Source: Bacillus sp. EAC (lineage in GTDB: Bacteria > Bacillota > Bacilli > Bacillales > Bacillaceae_G). Taken from it: a stretch of 64,000 nucleotides of DNA. The translations under genes were made by a program, and so were the position numbers. The notes under the pieces were generated by a model that was not told the DNA's origin, made no database searches, and saw only the letters and a list, made by a program, of their open reading frames with translations. Below, in pieces: positions 1-7,987 of this stretch; the stretch's first letter is position 1; each line of letters begins with the position of its first letter. Location of the stretch: the NCBI RefSeq assembly GCF_002156875.1, contig NZ_NCSY01000001.1, positions 496,001 through 560,000 on the forward strand, written 5' to 3'.

Positions 1-2
1 TA

Positions 3-812
3 AGTCTATTAATTGGATCAGCTATTTTTGCAATCGGTATTAACTTCTTTGCGATACCGAATAAATTAGCTGAAGGTGGCTTCACTGGGATAACAATGAT
101 TACATATTACCTCTTTCATTGGTCACCCGATATTGTTTATTTCATATTAAATGCTTCACTTTTAATAATCGGATATAAATTTTTAAAAAAGCAATTAATC
201 ATCTATACGATTATTTCGATTCTTGCCATTTCATTCTTTCTTCGAATTACAGATGGTTTCGGTGTACCGACAAGTGAAACTTTATTAGGAACTATTTTTG
301 CAGGTGTTTTTATTGGTGTTGGATTAGGAATCGTTTTTCGAGCGGGTGGTACAACAGGTGGATCTACTGTATTAGCACAAATGGTCCATCAATATTTTGG
401 TTGGAGTATTAGTAAATCCTTATTAGTCTTTGATTTGATCGTAGTAGCTGGTGGATATTTTGTCATTGGATTCGAAAAAACGATGTATACGATTATTTCA
501 ATCTATATCGGTATTAAAGTATTAGACTATATTATGGAAGGACTTAACCCTAGAAAAGCCATTAATGTCATTTCAGATAAAGCTGATGAAATCGCAGCAA
601 TTGTATCGAATGATATGAATCGTGGGGTAACAATCTTCCCTGCAAAAGGACATTACTCAGGAGTAAGTAAAGAAACCTTATATATTATAATTAACAAAAA
701 TGAACTATTTGAGTTAAAAAAAATAATACATGCAATTGATCCAAATGCCTTTGTAGTTATTAATGATGTAAATGATGTTTTAGGTGAAGGATTTACTTTA
801 CCTAGTATGTGA
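3..812 (+). CDS. YitT family membrane protein, 5' end outside window
   Basis: The reading frame is open to the left edge of the window, so the start codon lies outside and the gene is partial. The visible 269 residues hold several hydrophobic segments, the glycine-rich stretch RAGGTTGGSTVLAQ typical of YitT proteins, and a C-terminal soluble domain matching DUF2179 (VTIFPAKGHYSG and following). YitT proteins are integral membrane proteins of unknown transport or regulatory role. The first in-frame ATG (96) lies inside a conserved transmembrane part, so it is not the likely start. A bidirectional terminator follows directly. Confidence 0.88.
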   Translation, partial: SLLIGSAIFAIGINFFAIPNKLAEGGFTGITMITYYLFHWSPDIVYFILNASLLIIGYKFLKKQLIIYTIISILAISFFLRITDGFGVPTSETLLGTIFAGVFIGVGLGIVFRAGGTTGGSTVLAQMVHQYFGWSISKSLLVFDLIVVAGGYFVIGFEKTMYTIISIYIGIKVLDYIMEGLNPRKAINVISDKADEIAAIVSNDMNRGVTIFPAKGHYSGVSKETLYIIINKNELFELKKIIHAIDPNAFVVINDVNDVLGEGFTLPSM

Positions 813-855
813 AAAAAGTGTGTTTTCACAAGTAATAGTGAAGACACACTTTTTT
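812..855. terminator. Bidirectional terminator between yitT-like gene and ABC-F gene
   Basis: An inverted repeat with arms AAAAAAGTGTGTtTTCAC and GTGAAgACACACTTTTT around an 8-base loop. It has A-tract and T-tract flanks, so it can end transcription of the two convergent genes. Confidence 0.85.
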
Positions 856-862
856 ACTATTG

Positions 863-2677
863 TTATTTATGATTGATCATCATATTAATTTGATTTAGCT
901 CTTCTCGTAATGAGACAATTTTTTTTAATTGAAATGATTTTTCAACTTCTTCAATTTCTTCTGCAATTAATGCCGAAATTTCTAACTCTAATCTTGTTCG
1001 GTCATTTAGTAAACTTTGCATCTCGTTTGAAATCACTACTCTTCCATTCCAGTCCACAAAAGAACCATTAAACTCATATAATGTTCCCTTCTCAATATGA
1101 ACTACTCGATTTGAAACCTTCCTTAATAAATAAGGATCATGCGAAACAATTACAACCGCGCCGTGATAAACCGCTAATGCGTCTTCAATTCTCTCCCTTG
1201 TATGAATATCCAAGTAATTTGTCGGCTCATCAAGTACTAGCAGATTGGAGTCCGAAAAATATAACTTAACAAAAGCTACCCTGCATTTTTCACCCATACT
1301 TAGTTGGCTAATTTTCTTATAAACATCATCTTTTCTAAATAAAAAACATGCTAAAATCGTTCTTGCTTCTGTTTCAGTCATATTTGGTAAAGATAATATT
1401 TCGTTTAAGATTATTGACTCTTCATTTAATGTTTCTAGTTCTTGCATAAAATAGCCAATTTTTAATTGTGGGTTATGTCGAATACTGCCTTTAGTAGGTT
1501 CCAAATTTCCAGTTAATAAGTTTAAAAACGTTGTCTTGCCCGATCCATTTTTCCCAATAACAGCTAATCGCTCATCACGGTTTAGATTAAAATTCACATC
1601 TTTAAATAAAGATTCTTCTTCATTGTATGAAAAATCAACTGAATCAAATGTAATCATTTGTTTTCCTGAAAAAGCTTCATTTTCAAAAATGGCCGATATT
1701 GTTTTAACCTCTTTTGGTTTTTCAATTTTTCTTTTCTCAAGTCTTTCTAAATCTTTTTCTTTCGCTTTAAAACGCAACGCATTTTTCCCTGCTTTTTTCT
1801 TCGTAAAAGGATCGCGTTCACTAGCGGCTTGATGACCTTGTGAAAACCATTGTTTATATTGATTGATTGTTTCAATTAATTTTCTCTTCTCTGCCTCTTG
1901 TTTATCGTATAGAGCTTGATTTGTCTTATGCTCATGCTCTTTTTGCAACTTATACTCAGAATAACCACCATTATATTTAACAGTACCTTTTTCAGTCAAC
2001 TCGACTGTTTTCGTTGCTACATCATCAATAAACTGTCTCTCGTGAGAAATAAATAACACCGTACCTTTAAATGAATTAAGCCAATCTGTTAACCATTGTA
2101 TAGATTCTGTATCTAAGTGATTTGTCGGTTCATCTAAAATAAGCAATTTGGGTTGCCTCATCATCATTTTTGCTAATTTGGCTTTCGTTTTTTGTCCTCC
2201 ACTCAACTGCTTATATGGTATATCCCAAACATAATTCGGTAATTGAAATTTCTTTAGTTCTTGTTCAATTTTCGTTTCCCATTCATACCCATTTAAATCA
2301 ATGTAATCACATAAATATTGATTGTATTTGCTTAGAATTTGCTCATTTGATAAGTCTTTTGAAAGCCTATCTAAATTCTTCTTTAGAAAGAATCGCCTTT
2401 CATCGCTTGATTCGACTACTTCCCTCGTCGTTTCCCTTTGTAGTTCATCTTCATCAGTCAATAACCAACCAATCTCATCCATTGAAAATTTCAATTTTAA
2501 AGTACCTTTAGAAAGCGGAATTTTCCCCATTAACGCATTAATAAAAGTCGTTTTACCTATACCATTTTCACCAATTAATGCAACACGTTCTCCCTCAATA
2601 ATTTCCAAGTTACCATTTTCAAAAATCGTTAATCCATTTAATTCTATACTTACATTATTTGCTTTTATAATAAACAT
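863..2677 (-). CDS. ABC-F family ATPase, probable antibiotic resistance/ribosome protection type
   Basis: A 604-residue protein with two ABC domains and no membrane segments. Domain 1 has Walker A GENGIGKTT (about 36-44), signature LSGGQ (158-162) and LLILDEPTNHLD (178-189). Domain 2 has GKNGSGKTT (375-383), signature LSMGE (459-463) and LLVLDEPTNYLD. A charged, lysine-rich linker (about 235-330) joins them, and a short helical tail follows. This is the ABC-F plan of soluble ATPases acting on the ribosomal E site. The start at 2677 is chosen because GGAGTG lies 8 bases before this ATG. The leader carries a terminator and alternative pairing (separate entries), typical of drug-inducible ABC-F resistance genes of the Vml/Vga/Msr kind. 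The subfamily and drug spectrum cannot be read from sequence alone. Confidence 0.88.
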   Translation of the reverse strand: MFIIKANNVSIELNGLTIFENGNLEIIEGERVALIGENGIGKTTFINALMGKIPLSKGTLKLKFSMDEIGWLLTDEDELQRETTREVVESSDERRFFLKKNLDRLSKDLSNEQILSKYNQYLCDYIDLNGYEWETKIEQELKKFQLPNYVWDIPYKQLSGGQKTKAKLAKMMMRQPKLLILDEPTNHLDTESIQWLTDWLNSFKGTVLFISHERQFIDDVATKTVELTEKGTVKYNGGYSEYKLQKEHEHKTNQALYDKQEAEKRKLIETINQYKQWFSQGHQAASERDPFTKKKAGKNALRFKAKEKDLERLEKRKIEKPKEVKTISAIFENEAFSGKQMITFDSVDFSYNEEESLFKDVNFNLNRDERLAVIGKNGSGKTTFLNLLTGNLEPTKGSIRHNPQLKIGYFMQELETLNEESIILNEILSLPNMTETEARTILACFLFRKDDVYKKISQLSMGEKCRVAFVKLYFSDSNLLVLDEPTNYLDIHTRERIEDALAVYHGAVVIVSHDPYLLRKVSNRVVHIEKGTLYEFNGSFVDWNGRVVISNEMQSLLNDRTRLELEISALIAEEIEEVEKSFQLKKIVSLREELNQINMMINHK

Positions 2678-2706
2678 ACTGATCACTCCATCCGATTTTA
2701 CAAAAT

Positions 2707-2735
2707 AAAAAACACACAAGCATCTGCCTGTGTGT
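2707..2735 (-). terminator. Attenuator terminator just upstream of the ABC-F gene
   Basis: On the minus strand ACACACAGGC-AGAT-GCTTGTGTGT forms a 10-bp stem (one G-U) with a 4-base loop and is followed by a T run. It lies about 30 bases before the start codon, in the leader rather than after a gene, so it should act as an attenuator. Confidence 0.82.
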
Positions 2736-2907
2736 GAATGGATGGGTTTTGTTGTACAGTAAATAAACTATTTACTCATACTTTTAATGTCCGAAATGAA
2801 GATGTGATTATATACACCCATGCCAAACGAAACGCAAAGGTAAAAATCCATATAAATCACGGCTTAAAAATAGACATACTTATCCAATTTCTCTGACTAC
2901 AGGCAGA
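2723..2907 (-). promoter_or_regulatory. Predicted antiterminator pairing in ABC-F leader
   Basis: Minus-strand TCTGCCTGT (2907-2899) is exactly complementary over 9 bp to ACAGGCAGA (2731-2723), which is the 5' arm and loop of the terminator. The upstream arm can instead fold locally (CTCTG 2908-2904 with CAGAG 2895-2891). The two states are mutually exclusive, the standard design of ribosome-mediated attenuation. The pairing is seen directly; its function is inferred. Confidence 0.6.
2768..2851 (-). CDS. Candidate leader ORF of ABC-F gene (27 codons)
   Basis: An ATG-initiated ORF beginning MDFYLCVSFG and ending DIKSMSK lies between the antiterminator arm and the terminator. Its ribosome binding site is poor. 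A shorter ORF, MSIFKP (2877-2857), directly precedes it. Either could be the peptide on which a drug-stalled ribosome changes RNA folding. No evidence beyond position and open frame. Confidence 0.3.
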   Translation of the reverse strand: MDFYLCVSFGMGVYNHIFISDIKSMSK

Positions 2908-3000
2908 GTACTTTTTTGCTATAAAATTAATTAGCTTAAAAAGTTATCGGATATTGTACATAGTGTCTAAGTTTGATGCCTCCTTCAAAATATTAACTAT

Positions 3001-3029
3001 ATAATAGCTTATAATTTTAGTTATTTCAA
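3001..3029 (-). promoter_or_regulatory. Sigma-A promoter of ABC-F gene
   Basis: Minus-strand TTGAAA (3029-3024), 17-base spacer, TATTAT (3006-3001). It lies partly past the stop of the thioesterase gene and would give a leader of roughly 310 bases containing the attenuator. Confidence 0.55.
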
Positions 3030-3038
3030 TCTATACTT

Positions 3039-3533
3039 TTAATCTTTCCAAATTTGTGCTAATTCTTTACTAAAATTTTTTCTTATTTGACGACTTTCAA
3101 GTCGTTTAAAAGCTAATTGCTGTAATTTAATTTCTTCTACAGTTTCTGGAATTACTTCTACTACTTTATGTGGAATGCCATCTTTAAGTGCAACAAAAGT
3201 AACAAAACAAGTCGCAGCAACTCTTCTTTCACCAGATAAGAGATCCTCCGCTGTAGCACGAACAAAAACTTCCATTGAACTTTTACCAGTTAAAATGACA
3301 AATGATTCATAATATATACAATCACTTTCTCTTACAGGACCTAAAAACTCAACTGAATCCATCGATGCGGTTACACATTCCATCCTTGCATGCTTAGTTG
3401 CTGAAATAGAAGCGATTAAATCCATATCAGCAAGCATCTTTCCTCCGAATAATGTACCGTGGTTATTTAAATCAGTTGGAAATACTCTGCTACTATTAAA
3501 TTCTCTAGATTCTTTTACATATTTACCATTCAT
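3039..3533 (-). CDS. Acyl-CoA thioesterase, hot-dog fold
   Basis: A 164-residue single-domain protein. The segment FPTDLNNHGTLFGGKMLADMDLIASISA is the hot-dog signature of cytosolic acyl-CoA hydrolases (YkhA/BACH type), with the N-H-G-T-L-F-G-G core that contains the catalytic region. It hydrolyses acyl-CoA thioesters to free acid and CoA; chain preference cannot be told. The ATG at 3533 is chosen over the GTG 9 bases upstream because AGGTGA lies 5-6 bases before the ATG and overlaps the GTG. It is followed on the minus strand by the ABC-F promoter and lies 16 bases after metE, so it may be read from the metE transcript. Confidence 0.88.
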   Translation of the reverse strand: MNGKYVKESREFNSSRVFPTDLNNHGTLFGGKMLADMDLIASISATKHARMECVTASMDSVEFLGPVRESDCIYYESFVILTGKSSMEVFVRATAEDLLSGERRVAATCFVTFVALKDGIPHKVVEVIPETVEEIKLQQLAFKRLESRQIRKNFSKELAQIWKD

Positions 3534-3549
3534 CGATTTCACCTGTCTA

Positions 3550-5838
3550 TTAAATAATTGAGTAAAAATATTCTCGGACTTTTTTTGCAGATTTAACCAT
3601 ATTTGATAATGCGTCGAGAACTTCTGATTCTTCCCTAGTTTTTAAACCACAATCTGGATTAATCCAAAAACGATTGGCATCACATACTTGTAAAGAACTT
3701 AAAATATTTTGTTCCATTTCTTCAATTGTCGGTACTCGAGGACTATGAATATCATAAACTCCTAAGCCAATTCCATAAGGATATGGATGTTTCGCTAAGT
3801 ACATAGCAAATTCCTCATGACTCCTTGCATGTTCAATCGAGATAACATCTGCGTCTAAGTCAATGATTGCGTCCATAATATCTCCAAAACTGCTATAGCA
3901 CATATGAGTATGGATTTGTGTCTCAGGTTTGACACTTGAAGTAGCAAGACGGAATGCTTTTGTAACCCAATTTAAATAATGATTCCAATTTCTTTTTTTC
4001 AATGGTAATCCTTCTCGTATGGCCGGCTCATCTACTTGAATTATTGAAATACCAGCTTCTTCTAGCGCTGCTACTTCTTTACGTAAAGCTAGTGCAATTT
4101 CAGTTGTTATTTCCTCACGAGGGCAATTCTCTCGTACAAACGACCAATTTAAAATAGTTAATGGGCCAGTTAACATACCTTTTACTGGTTTTGTCGTTAA
4201 ACTTTGAGCATATTTTGATTCACTTACTGTAATAGGTTTAATAAATTCAACACTACTAAATATAATTGGTGGTTTCACGCATCTAGATCCATAAGATTGA
4301 ACCCATGCATTTTTTGTGAAAGCAAAACCATTTAGCTTTTCTCCAAAATATTCAACCATATCGGTTCTTTCATATTCTCCATGAACTAATACATCTAGTT
4401 CAAGTTTTTCTTGAAGTTCGATCCATTCTTTTATTTTAAAGTTGATAAGATTAACATATTCGGTGTCATTTAATTTACCTTGTCTCCACTTTTGTCGAGC
4501 AATTTTTATATCCTTCGTCTGCGGGAAACTGCCTATCGTTGTTGTCGGTAGGATTGGTAGATTCATTGCTTCATTTTGCTTTTTGTAGCGATGCCCGAAT
4601 GGAACTGAACGTTTAAAATCGGCCTCACTTAATTTTGATAACTCATCTTTTAGTGCTTGGTTATTTTGACTTAATTGATGTAAGTCATTTAAACATTGAC
4701 TCGAAAATTCCATTTCATTTTTAACATTACTTACCCCATTTTGAAATGCAGCTTTTAAGATTACCAATTCTTGTATTTTTTCGTCTGCAAAAGATAATGC
4801 ATTTTGCAGAATTGGATTCAATGTGTTTTCTACTTTCTTAGAAACCGGCACATGGAGCAAGCTACATGAAGGCTGGATCCACCAATCTTTTGGATTGATA
4901 TGTGATTGTAGTTTATCAAGTAAATTTATTGTTTCAGATAAATCATTTCTCCAGATATTTCTTCCATTAACAATTCCACATCCAAGTACCTTCTCTTTTG
5001 GAAAACCATGGTTAAGAATTGCATTCAAGTTTTCTTCCTTTCCATGTACAAAATCTAAACCAATACCTTGCACTGGAAAAGTTATTAAATCAATATATTG
5101 TTCAACACTATCAAAATATGTTTGTAACATGATTGATAAAGTAGGTACAGCATCGCAAATTTGTGTGTAGATCTGTTTAATAAAATGAATATCAACCTGC
5201 GTCTCTTCTAACACGAGACATGGCTCATCAATTTGGATCCATTCTACACCTTCATTTTCTAGTTCTTGTAACATCTTTATATAAACTGGCAATAATTCTT
5301 CTATCACATTTTGTGTTTCATTTTTTTGATATCCTTTTGAAAGTTGAACAAATGTATAGATTCCTAGAATGACAGGCTTAGTTTTAATACCTAATTCATT
5401 TTTCACTTCGATAAAAGCTTGTAAGGGTTTATTGTAAAGTAGCTTAGATTTTTGTTTATGATTATATTCAGGTACGATATAGTGATAATTTGTATTAAAC
5501 CATTTTGTCATTTCACATGCTACTGTTTTATTACTACCTCTTGCTAGGGAAAAGTAAACATCTAGTGATGGTTCTTTGTCGATTTTTCCATAGCGTTCTG
5601 GAATCCATCCAAACATCGTTGCAAAATCTAGTACATGATCATAGTACGTAAAATCGTTTACTGGAATTAGCTCAATACCAGAATCTTGCTGTTTTTTGAT
5701 TAAACCGAGTCTAATTGATTTCATTTCCTGTTCAAACTCTTCTTGATCCATTTTCCCTTGCCAAAATCTTTCTAGCGTTTTTTTCCATTCTCGATTTTCA
5801 CCAATTCTTGGGTATCCTAAATTAGTTAAGTAAACCAC
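3550..5838 (-). CDS. metE: Cobalamin-independent methionine synthase
   Basis: A 762-residue protein of full family length. It transfers the methyl group of 5-methyltetrahydropteroyltri-glutamate to homocysteine in the last step of methionine synthesis. The N-terminal half begins with TNLGYPRIGENREWKK; the C-terminal catalytic half has PTTTIGSFPQT and the zinc ligands His (about 645) and Cys (647) in HTHMCYSSF, and Cys about 730 in NPDCGLKTRE. The GTG at 5838 is preferred because AGGAG lies 8 bases before it; the GTG 9 bases upstream overlaps that site. A cobalamin riboswitch and terminator lie upstream, so expression should fall when B12 is present and MetH can work. Confidence 0.97.
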   Translation of the reverse strand: MVYLTNLGYPRIGENREWKKTLERFWQGKMDQEEFEQEMKSIRLGLIKKQQDSGIELIPVNDFTYYDHVLDFATMFGWIPERYGKIDKEPSLDVYFSLARGSNKTVACEMTKWFNTNYHYIVPEYNHKQKSKLLYNKPLQAFIEVKNELGIKTKPVILGIYTFVQLSKGYQKNETQNVIEELLPVYIKMLQELENEGVEWIQIDEPCLVLEETQVDIHFIKQIYTQICDAVPTLSIMLQTYFDSVEQYIDLITFPVQGIGLDFVHGKEENLNAILNHGFPKEKVLGCGIVNGRNIWRNDLSETINLLDKLQSHINPKDWWIQPSCSLLHVPVSKKVENTLNPILQNALSFADEKIQELVILKAAFQNGVSNVKNEMEFSSQCLNDLHQLSQNNQALKDELSKLSEADFKRSVPFGHRYKKQNEAMNLPILPTTTIGSFPQTKDIKIARQKWRQGKLNDTEYVNLINFKIKEWIELQEKLELDVLVHGEYERTDMVEYFGEKLNGFAFTKNAWVQSYGSRCVKPPIIFSSVEFIKPITVSESKYAQSLTTKPVKGMLTGPLTILNWSFVRENCPREEITTEIALALRKEVAALEEAGISIIQVDEPAIREGLPLKKRNWNHYLNWVTKAFRLATSSVKPETQIHTHMCYSSFGDIMDAIIDLDADVISIEHARSHEEFAMYLAKHPYPYGIGLGVYDIHSPRVPTIEEMEQNILSSLQVCDANRFWINPDCGLKTREESEVLDALSNMVKSAKKVREYFYSII

Positions 5839-5864
5839 ACTAAACACTCCTTTTTTTTAAAATA

Positions 5865-5898
5865 AAAAGCATTTTCATCTCAAACGAGATAAAAATGC
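5865..5898 (-). terminator. Terminator of the metE leader (riboswitch expression platform)
   Basis: On the minus strand GCATTTTTATCTC and GAGATGAAAATGC form a 13-bp stem with a 4-base loop, followed by TTTTTATTTT, ending about 30 bases before the metE start. The upstream ACGAGA (in the segment just after the aptamer) can pair with TCTCGT of this stem and may be part of an antiterminator. Confidence 0.8.
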
Positions 5899-5900
5899 CT

Positions 5901-5954
5901 TTAAGTTGGAAAACAAAAATAATTAGAATACCTTTTTGTCAGTTTCCATTCCAT
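5901..5954 (-). CDS. Candidate 17-codon leader ORF in metE leader
   Basis: MEWKLTKRYSNYFCFPT starts with ATG 6 bases after GGGAGG, a much better ribosome binding site than expected by chance. It lies between the cobalamin aptamer and the terminator, and its stop codon abuts the terminator stem. It is too short for a normal gene. It could couple translation to termination or be a relic. Confidence 0.4.
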   Translation of the reverse strand: MEWKLTKRYSNYFCFPT

Positions 5955-5995
5955 AAGGCACCTCCCTATCTCTCGTAGGTCAAACAGCGTCGTTA

Positions 5996-6135
5996 GAACA
6001 GGCAGGTCTCCTGACTTTAGGATCAATGTAAATAAAAGCCTTCCCTAGCTAAAAAGTGGCACTTTTTTATTTACTCCCCTATTACAGTGGCGGGACCGTG
6101 TTGGAATTTCACCAATCTTCCCTATTAAGTAATGT
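5996..6135 (-). ncRNA. Cobalamin (B12) riboswitch upstream of metE
   Basis: Read on the minus strand the region contains, in order, AATAGGGAAGATTGGTGAAA, CACGGTCCCGCCACTGTAA, GGGGAGTAAA and the B12 box AAGTCAGGAGACCTGCC (about 6017-6001). These are the conserved blocks of the adenosylcobalamin aptamer class. Its position before the B12-independent synthase fits repression of metE when cobalamin is available. Confidence 0.93.
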
Positions 6136-6200
6136 ATTTAAATAATTAAATAATTAAATAAAATACAATTACACCTATTCCCTACTATTTTGTTTTCATC

Positions 6201-6229
6201 ATTTTGTCATAAAAAGGATTAATAGTCAA
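6201..6229 (-). promoter_or_regulatory. Possible promoter of metE riboswitch transcript
   Basis: Minus-strand TTGACT (6229-6224), 17-base spacer, CAAAAT (6206-6201). The -10 box is weak, but the position just upstream of the aptamer is right. Confidence 0.4.
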
Positions 6230-6298
6230 AATTTTTATTTTTTTCTAATTTTACTATTTTCAATTTGAAATTGCTTAACTTAACAAGTTAGATCCGAT

Positions 6299-6326
6299 TT
6301 GAACTAGAATTTAAATATGGTATAGT
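6299..6326 (+). promoter_or_regulatory. Promoter of DUF4349 lipoprotein gene
   Basis: TTGAAC, 16-base spacer, TATAGT, about 80 bases before the start codon. Confidence 0.5.
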
Positions 6327-6407
6327 GTATTAAATTAAAAAATTTTAATATTACATAATTAGTATACATCTAGAATTGTAAAAATCATTCGAATGAGGTG
6401 AATACTT

Positions 6408-7328
6408 ATGGCTAAGTTCTACCATTTTTCAAAAATATTAATTTTTTCGATTATCTTTTTATCTCTTATCACAGCTTGCTCCGATACCAATGTAAAGAAT
6501 GATTCAGAAATTTATTCAGATTCTTTAAAGGCAGATAAAACCAGTTTAACTGAATCCGCTGGTGTAAAAGATGAAAAACAACAATTGAATCAACAAATGA
6601 AGATGGATCAAAAGCTAATTAAAACTGCGGATTTATCAATTGAGACAAAAAAATTTAATAAAACTATCAATGCTCTCGAAAAATCTGTCACAAACTACAA
6701 TGGATATATTCAATCAAACCAAGTATCAGGAACTTCTTTATTAGATCAAAACAATAAGGAAGGTCATCCTTCAAGAAGTGCACATTATACGATACGAATC
6801 CCATCTTCTAAACTAAATGCTTATTTAGAAAGCATAAATAAAATTGGAAATATCATTTCAAAATCAATCTCATCTGAAGATATTTCAAATCAATACTTTG
6901 ATACTGAAACTAGGGTAAAATCATTAAAGATTCAAGAAGAACGATTACTGGATCTTTTAAAAAAATCAGGTTCATTAAGTGATATTATCCAACTTGAAAA
7001 AGAGTTATCGAATGTTCGCTATGAAATCGAAAGTTTAACTACAACTTTAAAGTCATATGATTCATTAGTAAATTACAGCACAATTAATCTTTCAGTTATT
7101 GAAGTAGCAACAATAACAGACACTACTCCACCAAAAACAGTTAGTGATAGAATTGCAGTAAAGTTTAAGGAAAACATAAAATCAATTTCAAACGGATTAA
7201 AAAATACAACAGTTTTTTTAGTTGGTAATTCATTATTAATAATTTTTTGGCTAATTATTTTAGGAGTCGGTTTCTTCCTAACTCGTAAAGCAATGAAAAA
7301 GTACAACGAATGGAATATTCCAAAATGA
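6408..7328 (+). CDS. DUF4349 domain lipoprotein
   Basis: A 306-residue protein with a type II signal peptide: a basic start, a hydrophobic run and the lipobox LITAC with Cys about 24. A polar segment follows, then the DUF4349 body (about 65-265), including KTADLSIETKKF, YTIRIPSSKLNAYLE and a heptad-like region around KSLKIQEERLLDLLKKSG. The C-terminus has a transmembrane helix (about 270-295) and a basic tail. It would be held in the membrane at both ends with the coiled-coil body outside. The molecular role of DUF4349 proteins is not known. The ribosome binding site is GAGGTG. It is a monocistronic unit with its own promoter and terminator. Confidence 0.88.
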   Translation: MAKFYHFSKILIFSIIFLSLITACSDTNVKNDSEIYSDSLKADKTSLTESAGVKDEKQQLNQQMKMDQKLIKTADLSIETKKFNKTINALEKSVTNYNGYIQSNQVSGTSLLDQNNKEGHPSRSAHYTIRIPSSKLNAYLESINKIGNIISKSISSEDISNQYFDTETRVKSLKIQEERLLDLLKKSGSLSDIIQLEKELSNVRYEIESLTTTLKSYDSLVNYSTINLSVIEVATITDTTPPKTVSDRIAVKFKENIKSISNGLKNTTVFLVGNSLLIIFWLIILGVGFFLTRKAMKKYNEWNIPK

Positions 7329-7348
7329 GTTATTCGTTCTGAGATCGT

Positions 7349-7376
7349 AAAAACGCTGTTCATTTAGCGTTTTTTA
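7349..7376 (+). terminator. Terminator after DUF4349 gene
   Basis: AAAAACGCT-8 base loop-AGCGTTTTTT followed by A/T sequence. Confidence 0.8.
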
Positions 7377-7472
7377 TTTATTTAAAAGCACTGTTAAATT
7401 TTAAAGGAAATTTAGATTGAAGCTAGTATTAATTAAGTAATACAGAAAAAATGTTACGAATGGGGGAAAAAG

Positions 7473-7733
7473 ATGAGTCACTTTTTGATTAGTAGATTAG
7501 GTAATTGGAAAATACAAATTAATTGTCATGATGGAATAAGGCTTCTTGGAAATGAAAAGGAAATTATTTTGTTAGATCAAGACAATGATAAGATTGCTCA
7601 TTTTTCAATTGATTCAAAAGGTGGATTTTTAATTCATCAAATCCCTTGGGGTGGATATGTCAAAATGAAAGAAGGAAATCAAACGATTGTCGTTGATGTT
7701 CCTTTTGAAGAAGAGATTGAAGATTTTAAATAG
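7473..7733 (+). CDS. Hypothetical protein, 86 residues
   Basis: A small soluble protein beginning MSHFLISRLGNWKIQIN with alternating beta-strand-like segments (GGFLIHQIPWGGYVKMKEG) and an acidic tail (PFEEEIEDFK). GGGGGAAAAAG precedes the ATG, so translation is likely. No signal peptide or membrane segment is present. I do not recognise the family. It stands alone between a terminator and an intergenic repeat. Confidence 0.65.
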   Translation: MSHFLISRLGNWKIQINCHDGIRLLGNEKEIILLDQDNDKIAHFSIDSKGGFLIHQIPWGGYVKMKEGNQTIVVDVPFEEEIEDFK

Positions 7734-7838
7734 GCTGTGTAAATGTTTATTGTTTCTATTTAAATACTGGCTACATTTAAATAATTGGTTTTATAATCAG
7801 GTTGTCGTAAAGTAGACAATAGACAAAGATAATAAATT

Positions 7839-7945
7839 GATTGAAGTGTACGGTGCTTGTTGCGGGAGTTATAGGACACCAGAGACCACATAGGAGCAGG
7901 CCCGAGCATCCTGGAGTGGAACTCAACAATCTTTCTTACAGAGCT
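7839..7945 (+). repeat. Dispersed intergenic repeat, copy 1
   Basis: Begins GATTGAAGTGTACGGTGC and ends GAGCATCCTGGAGTGGAACT followed by CAACA and ACAGAGCT. It shares its ends with copies near 32936-33075 and 49000-49130. The pattern matches the GC-richer intergenic repeat common in Bacillus genomes. An ORF across it on the minus strand (7760-7978) has no gene character. Confidence 0.6.
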
Positions 7946-7954
7946 AAAACAAGT

Positions 7955-7985
7955 AAAGAGTGTACCAATTCGGTACACTCTTTTT
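7955..7985. terminator. Bidirectional terminator
   Basis: AAAGAGTGTACC-aatt-GGTACACTCTTT with T tracts on both strands, directly after the stop of the dynamin-type GTPase gene. Confidence 0.82.
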
Positions 7986-7987
7986 AT

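Noticed and set aside
7760-7978. Minus-strand ORF of 72 codons
   Set aside because: It crosses the dispersed intergenic repeat and the terminator, has no ribosome binding site and no protein-like features.
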